DNA from: Fomitopsis serialis
Taxonomy: Eukaryota; Basidiomycota; Agaricomycetes; Polyporales; Fomitopsidaceae
Reading direction: 5' to 3'
Assembly (NCBI RefSeq): GCF_022376445.1
Contig: NW_025954988.1
Location: 359,899 to 423,898 of the forward strand
Length of the DNA: 64,000 nt
Position 1 is the first letter of the stretch. Every line of letters starts with the position of its first letter. A program made the position numbers and the translations under genes. Below, piece by piece: positions 59,419 to 64,000 of the stretch. The notes under the pieces were generated by a model. It did no database searches. It was not told the origin of the DNA and saw only the letters and a list, made by a program, of their open reading frames with translations.

Positions 59419-61979
59419 TCTGGGACTTGTTCCCTTCGAATCTCAGAGACCCCCTTACCCTCTCAATCTCACCTCGCACCGGCGAGGTTCGTCAGTCAGC
59501 CAGTACGTTCGAAGTCAGCAAGTTCGCCAGTCAGTCAGTACGTTCGAAGCCAGTCAGTCAGTTCGCCAGTACGTTCGTCAGCTCGTAGTTGCCCCGAGAG
59601 GCTCTACACTTCTTCTCCTGCCGTCGCTCGCCTTCCTTGTCACCGTTCGTTCGACACGTCTGTCGAAACTCCCTCCTACCTTCGAGGCTTAGCCCTCGTC
59701 TTCGAACAGTCTTCGACATCTTCGAAGCTCTCCCACGTCGTTCGGAGTCTTGTCCGTCCTCCTCCTTCTTACCTAGACCACTGTACAGTCCCACGTACAT
59801 CTCATAGACTCAGAGGCCTCGCATACCACTGCTCGACCTCACGGTTGGGTTTTTGTGTGGCTTTTGTGTTCTTTTCGGTCGCGTCATCTTGGAGCCCACC
59901 GCGAGGGGGATATAGAGCAAGATTCCGCCGCGTCGGAACTTCGACGTCAACCCTGAAGACTACCGAGACTACGAAAGTCCTCTTCTCGCACTCGCTATCG
60001 ACAGTCGTCTAGGTCCCGGATCCGCCGCCGCCTTTCGCAGGCATAGCAACCCTCTACCAGGACCTTCGACTATCCCCTCTTCGTCCGAACACGTCGAGCT
60101 TGTCCCCGATCACGACGATCAGGAACGCTCCGCTCGAGACCAAGTACCTACTACTCCATCCCATCCCGGACGTGCTCGAAGACTTTCGCTCTCAGACGAC
60201 CTAGAGTCTCGAGTCTTTGGCTCTCCTCTACCGTCCCTAACGCCGTCGCCACCTCTCGAAGGAGAGGACCTCAGTTCAGCCACGCCGATCACGACGCGTA
60301 GTGGAGCCACCACCTCACGTCTACCTTTACCCACTCGTTGCCGAGCGTCGTTAGCCCCTCCAGGACCAGAGTCGTCCGAGCCGCGAAGGACTTCGACCAG
60401 CGACAACCAAAACCCTTCGAACGATCCACCAAATCCTTCGAACCCTCCGAACACCGATACGAACATGTCCGAAGCAGCAGCACAAGCTTCGAAGGCGGCT
60501 TCCATGCCTGCCCGCGGTCACTCGACTGCGCCGGTCTTTGATGAGTCAGAGCCTTTCGCGTTCAACCGTTTCTTCCAGGACCTCGAGACCCACTTCACGC
60601 GATGCGGGATCATCACCAATGCGGACAAGAAGTCATGGGCCGTTCGGTACCCGCCGATACGGGTCTCGGACCTGTGGACGATGCAGCCGACGTACAAGGA
60701 TGCTACGAAGACGTACGACGAGTTTAAGACAGCTCTTCGAACACTCTACCCGGGTGCCGACGACCAACACAAGTATTCGACAGACGACCTCGACAAGGTA
60801 GTTCAGGAACGTCAGAGGCTTGGTCTGAGCAACGCGCTCGATCTCGCCGCTTACTACCGTGACTTCTACATGATCTCAGAGTACCTCATCGCTCAAGGTT
60901 CTCTCTCGACGCTCGAACAAGATCGAAGGTTCCAACAAGGCTTTCCCCCAGCGCTTTGGGGACCGATCGAACAACGCTTGTTCATGAAGAACCCTGACCA
61001 CTCGAGACGCAAGCCATGGACCTTCGCGCAGATCTACATCGCCGCTCAATGGGTCCTAGACGGCCCTACCCCCGCTTCGACGTTTCAGCAAGTCATAGTC
61101 CAATCTTCGAACGTCAGCTCAGGTCCTTCGAACGCCGCACCATCTTCTTCGTCTGGCGTTAAGAACGAAGACCTCCTACCAGTCTTGCAGACGCTGATCA
61201 AGACTCTCGAGGCTCAGCAGTTTAGGAGTCGGTCACCCGGACCACCTGGTGGTAGAGACGGCCCTCACTGCTTCTACTGCGGTCGTTCGGGCTGTCGCAT
61301 CAACGACTGCGAAATGTTCGAAGACGACGCCAAGAAGGGCTTGTGCCGGAGGAACCCAGACGGCAAGGTCGTGTCGTTCGACGGTCGATTCATGAGCAGG
61401 AGAGAGGGCGAGACCCTCCGCGACGCCATCTATGAGTACGCGCGCCGCACCGGCAAGGTCGGACTTAACGCGAACACTTCGAACGGTTCGGGCGGTGCCA
61501 CCCAAGGTTCGACTACCTCCCAGCTACTTTACGAAGCGATCGAGACCCCACCGACTGCGACGTACGCCTTAGACATTGGTGAGACTAGTGCAGAGCACGG
61601 GTACACCCGCGGGTGTCCCGAGGTGTACCCGTACCCGTACCCGCCCGGGTACAGACCCGCGACGGCGGGTACGGGTTCTGCACGGGTCCAGGCGGGTCCA
61701 GGGCGGGTCCGCGGGTCCACGGGTATGGAGACGAGTCTGCAGGGTGGTGGGCGCGTGGATGTGTGGAGGATCGCATGGACGATTGTGTGGGTGTGGTGCG
61801 CGTTTTCAAAAGCTCGCCGGCTTGTAGACCTCTGCGTGTCAATCTGCCAGTGGGTATCATACCTCCTCCTCCCGCGCGCCGCGCGCAAACTGCCCGCCGA
61901 CCACGCCGACCACGCTGTGATTCGTGCCGTCCCGCAGACGCAGCCGAGAGGCGGTGGGCGAGAGGGCGAGCGAGTCAGC

Positions 61980-62090
61980 GGGCAAGCGAGACGGTCGGCC
62001 TTGAAACGAGACGGTCGGCAAGCAGGGCGGTCGGCAAGTGGGACGATCGGCAAGCGGGACGATTGGCGAGCAGGACGGCGGGCAGACAAA
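61980..62090. repeat. 16-bp tandem repeat, about six copies
   Basis: Degenerate units of the form CGGGACGGTCGGCAAG, with the best copies around 62025-62075. They lie inside the hAT-like element and are part of its G-rich arm. Confidence 0.6.
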
Positions 62091-62689
62091 AGGCGCACGA
62101 AATAGCAAGACGGCGAGCGTCAGGTACGGGACAGAGAGATCATGACGGGCGAGTGAGATGGCGGGCGAGTTGGGTGGCAAGCAGACGAGAGTCAGCAAGC
62201 AGAACAGGGCGCAATTGGGATACGGGTGAGCAGCACACGGGCAAGTGTGAGGGCGGGCGAGCGAGACGGCTAGCGAGGGGGACAGCAAGATGGCGGACGA
62301 GCGAGGCGACAAGCAGCCGGTAGTGGGCGCTGGCGAACGAGCTGGCCACGAGAGTCTCCGTGTCCATCCTGGTCGAGCACACTCACTTCAGTGAGCTGTT
62401 TACGTGTCTGTGTTAACGGACACCCGCAGTGCCTGACCACACTCCCTAGCCCACGTTCTCGCCCTCCGGATCTCGAGCCATCCCGTCCTTCTCGTGGTCC
62501 CGGTACGTACATTGCGCCCTCCGCCTGACTGCGCGTGCTAACGCGCGTCGTCCCTGGGCTAGTGTCACTGCGACAGGCATTCAGCATGCGTGAACGCGTA
62601 GACTAGTACGTCTTCTGTGCTGTTTATTTCTGTACGTCCGGTGTTGCTAATGCACGATCCATCCTTCCGAGATGCTACAGTGGACAGGC

Positions 62690-63040
62690 GAGACGGCGGG
62701 CGGCCAGACAGCGGGCGGCCAGAATGGCTGGTGAGCAGCACAGCGAGAGGGACGACGATCGAGCAGCATGGCGGGCGAGAGGGACGATGAGAGAGAGGGA
62801 CGGCGAAACAAGTAATAGGGTGGGTGAATAGGACAGCGGGTGAGTGGAAAGGCGGGTGAGACGGCGGGTGAGCGGCTAAATAGCGGGCGAGCAGACGATG
62901 AGGCGGGCGAGCGGGCGAACGAGTGGGCTAGCAGGATGGCAAGTATGGAGGGGAGGGGAGGGAGGAAGACAGGTGGACTCGGCGAGGGAGGGCAAGCGGG
63001 CGAGCGAACCAGAAAGAGGGTGAGAGCAGGCAGGCGCGAA
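62690..63040. repeat. G-rich degenerate minisatellite
   Basis: Short words such as GGCGGGCGAG, GCGGGTGAG and GGGACGATGAGAG recur without a fixed period. This is the same class of sequence as blocks A and B. Confidence 0.45.
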
Positions 63041-63052
63041 CGGGCGGGCAGG

Positions 63053-63235
63053 TGAGAGCGGGCTGGTGGGCACGAGAGCGGGCTGGCGGGCGCGAGAGCG
63101 GGCTGGCGGGCGCGAGAGTGCGAGCGGGTGCGAGAGTGCGAGCGGGTGCGAGAGGGCAGGCGGGTGCGAGAAGGCAGGTAGGTGCGAGAAGGCAGGTGGG
63201 CGCGAGAGGGCGGTGGGCGCTAGAGGATGGGGTGA
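63053..63235. repeat. 18-20 bp minisatellite, about nine copies
   Basis: Units of the type GAGAGCGGGCTGGCGGGCGC (three near-identical copies), then GAGAGTGCGAGCGGGTGC (two), then GAGAAGGCAGGTGGGCGC-type variants, ordered as gradually diverging blocks. They lie inside the hAT-like element. Confidence 0.75.
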
Positions 63236-64000
63236 CTAGCAAACTGTTAGTAGGGATGCAATAGATGACTCACCATCGGCTTTCGTGCCTCTGCTATCCT
63301 TTTGTTCGTTCAACGCTCCTGCCCCTCATCTTGTACACCTCCAGTTGGCTGGCACATGGAGTCCGTAGCTGCTGTCGCCACGTTAGACGCATGATTCGCC
63401 CGTCTCGAGGTGTATCTCCTTCGTCTGGGCTTGTTGCGCCTCGGCCTCTAAGTGTCCGCGCTTCGGCAAGTCGTATTCGGGCTGTGAGACGGCGCGACTG
63501 CCTCTGGCACGTCGCTGTTGTCCGAGCTGGTGGCAGCAGTACCGCAAGGCGCGTCTGGCGTTTGTGCGAGTGACGGGTACGGTCACGGGTACGGGTTTGG
63601 TCCGGGTCACAGAAACGTGACCCGTACCCGTACCCGGGCGTACCCGTACCCGGTACCCGCGCGGGTTCCCACGACCCGTGCTCTGCACTAGGTGAGACCC
63701 TCGAACGTATGCGAGACCAGTTGTCACATATTACGGAGGTCTACGCCCAAGAGCAGCGGAAGAAGCACGTGTTCGACGGCGTCATGATTGACAAGAGGCC
63801 GCAGCGTTCCACGGCCCGTCCTGCGAACTTGCCCACCGATAAGTCACGAGCTCCGGACTCCCGAGGCTCTTCGAAGGAGCGTACCGTACGCTTCGCTTCG
63901 CCGCCTGTGTCGAGTCAGCAAGCAGCACCGATCGAGACCCCAATCACGCGTTCGAAGAGTGTAGAGCGTGCAGGTCCGCCACCGAGAGCTCCGACGCCAC

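Larger units (their letters stand above)
58224..59886 (+). mobile_element. 5' LTR of the Ty3/gypsy-like element, 1,663 bp
   Basis: Runs from TGATGAGCCC to GGTCGCGTCA, with TG...CA ends. It aligns with the solo LTR at 34578. It is directly followed by the leader and gag. The likely primer-binding region starts after 59886 (TCTTGGAGCCCACC). U3 (to about 59400) carries the antisense gene. Downstream are a TATA box, a pyrimidine-rich run and CAGT/TTCGAAG-rich short repeats (about 59495-59580). The other LTR would lie beyond the window. Confidence 0.85.
61586..63690. mobile_element. hAT-like non-autonomous element, 2,105 bp, inserted in gag
   Basis: The ends are TAGTGCAGAGCACGGGT and its perfect inverse (17-bp TIRs). 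It is flanked by the 8-bp direct repeat GGTGAGAC (61578-61585 and 63691-63698), the target size of the hAT superfamily. Subterminal regions carry many GGGTAC/GTACCC units in both orientations (61600-61680, 63570-63665), as in many hAT elements. The interior is GC-rich minisatellite without a transposase gene. Confidence 0.85.
59887..64000 (+). mobile_element. LTR retrotransposon internal region (gag and beyond, runs off window)
   Basis: The leader after the LTR leads into gag. The region is interrupted by the hAT-like element at 61586-63690 and continues to the window edge. Protease, reverse transcriptase and integrase would lie outside, so assignment to Ty3/gypsy rests on the gag type and LTR structure. 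Confidence 0.75.
60465..64000 (+). pseudogene. retrotransposon gag, split by hAT-like insertion
   Basis: The first ATG is at 60465 (MSEAAAQASKAASMPARGHS). The capsid-like part includes FNRFFQDLETHFTRCGIITN, DLWTMQPTYKDATKTYDEF and LDLAAYYRDFYMISEYLIAQ. A zinc-knuckle relative follows, CFYCGRSGCRINDC, in which the usual His is Cys, then GLCRRNPDGKVVSFDGRFM, common downstream of the knuckle in agaricomycete gypsy gags. At 61585 the frame runs into the inserted element. The same frame resumes after the target duplication at 63699 and stays open to the edge (RMRDQLSHITEVYAQEQRK, then a Pro/Ser-rich region). The frame upstream of the ATG is also open back to 59917. The copy is disrupted. Confidence 0.8.

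Overview
The window looks like a nuclear contig from an agaricomycete basidiomycete. The reasons are dense genes with many 45-80 nt GT-AG introns, basidiomycete-style housekeeping genes, Plavaka-type transposases with accessory genes, and a Ty3/gypsy-like gag. Placement near Polyporales is a guess from general gene style. No tRNA, rRNA, CRISPR or bacterial-type operon was seen.

1-29.8 kb is a conserved gene block. In order it holds: a partial DUF6593-like gene (-), EMC6 (-), aspartate-semialdehyde dehydrogenase HOM2 (+), exosome subunit RRP43 (+), a Boi-type SH3-SAM-PH polarity protein (-), an acidic protein of unknown function (+), mitochondrial ribosomal protein uL13m (-), nucleoporin NUP188 (+), an NUP42-type FG nucleoporin (-), TAF4 (+), organellar type I methionine aminopeptidase (+), and two tandem GH18 chitinases (-). 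One of the chitinases carries an N-terminal PX domain. Most exon structures could be closed exactly in frame. From about 20.6 to 28.5 kb, however, unrelated conserved genes all contain single-base frame breaks, which suggests locally poor consensus rather than many pseudogenes.

29.8-41 kb is gene-poor. It holds GC-rich degenerate minisatellites (C-rich arms followed by G-rich arms) with a recurring hairpin-containing core. It also holds a solo LTR of about 1.68 kb with a 4-bp target duplication (ACGG). A 4.38-kb terminal-inverted-repeat element with a TA duplication is inserted in that LTR.

41-58 kb holds two head-to-head modules. Each pairs a zinc-finger Plavaka-type transposase (-) with a DUF6532-like accessory gene (+). 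A third, intact DUF6532-like gene (-), a truncated fragment and a 0.3-kb MITE follow.

58.2-64 kb is the 5' part of an LTR retrotransposon: a 1,663-bp LTR, a leader and gag. Gag is split by a 2,105-bp hAT-like element with an 8-bp target duplication. Both LTR copies carry, on the opposite strand of U3, the same two-exon reading frame (262 aa). Its splice sites are kept and the codon differences are mainly synonymous. This antisense LTR gene and the PX-GH18 fusion are the most unusual observations.
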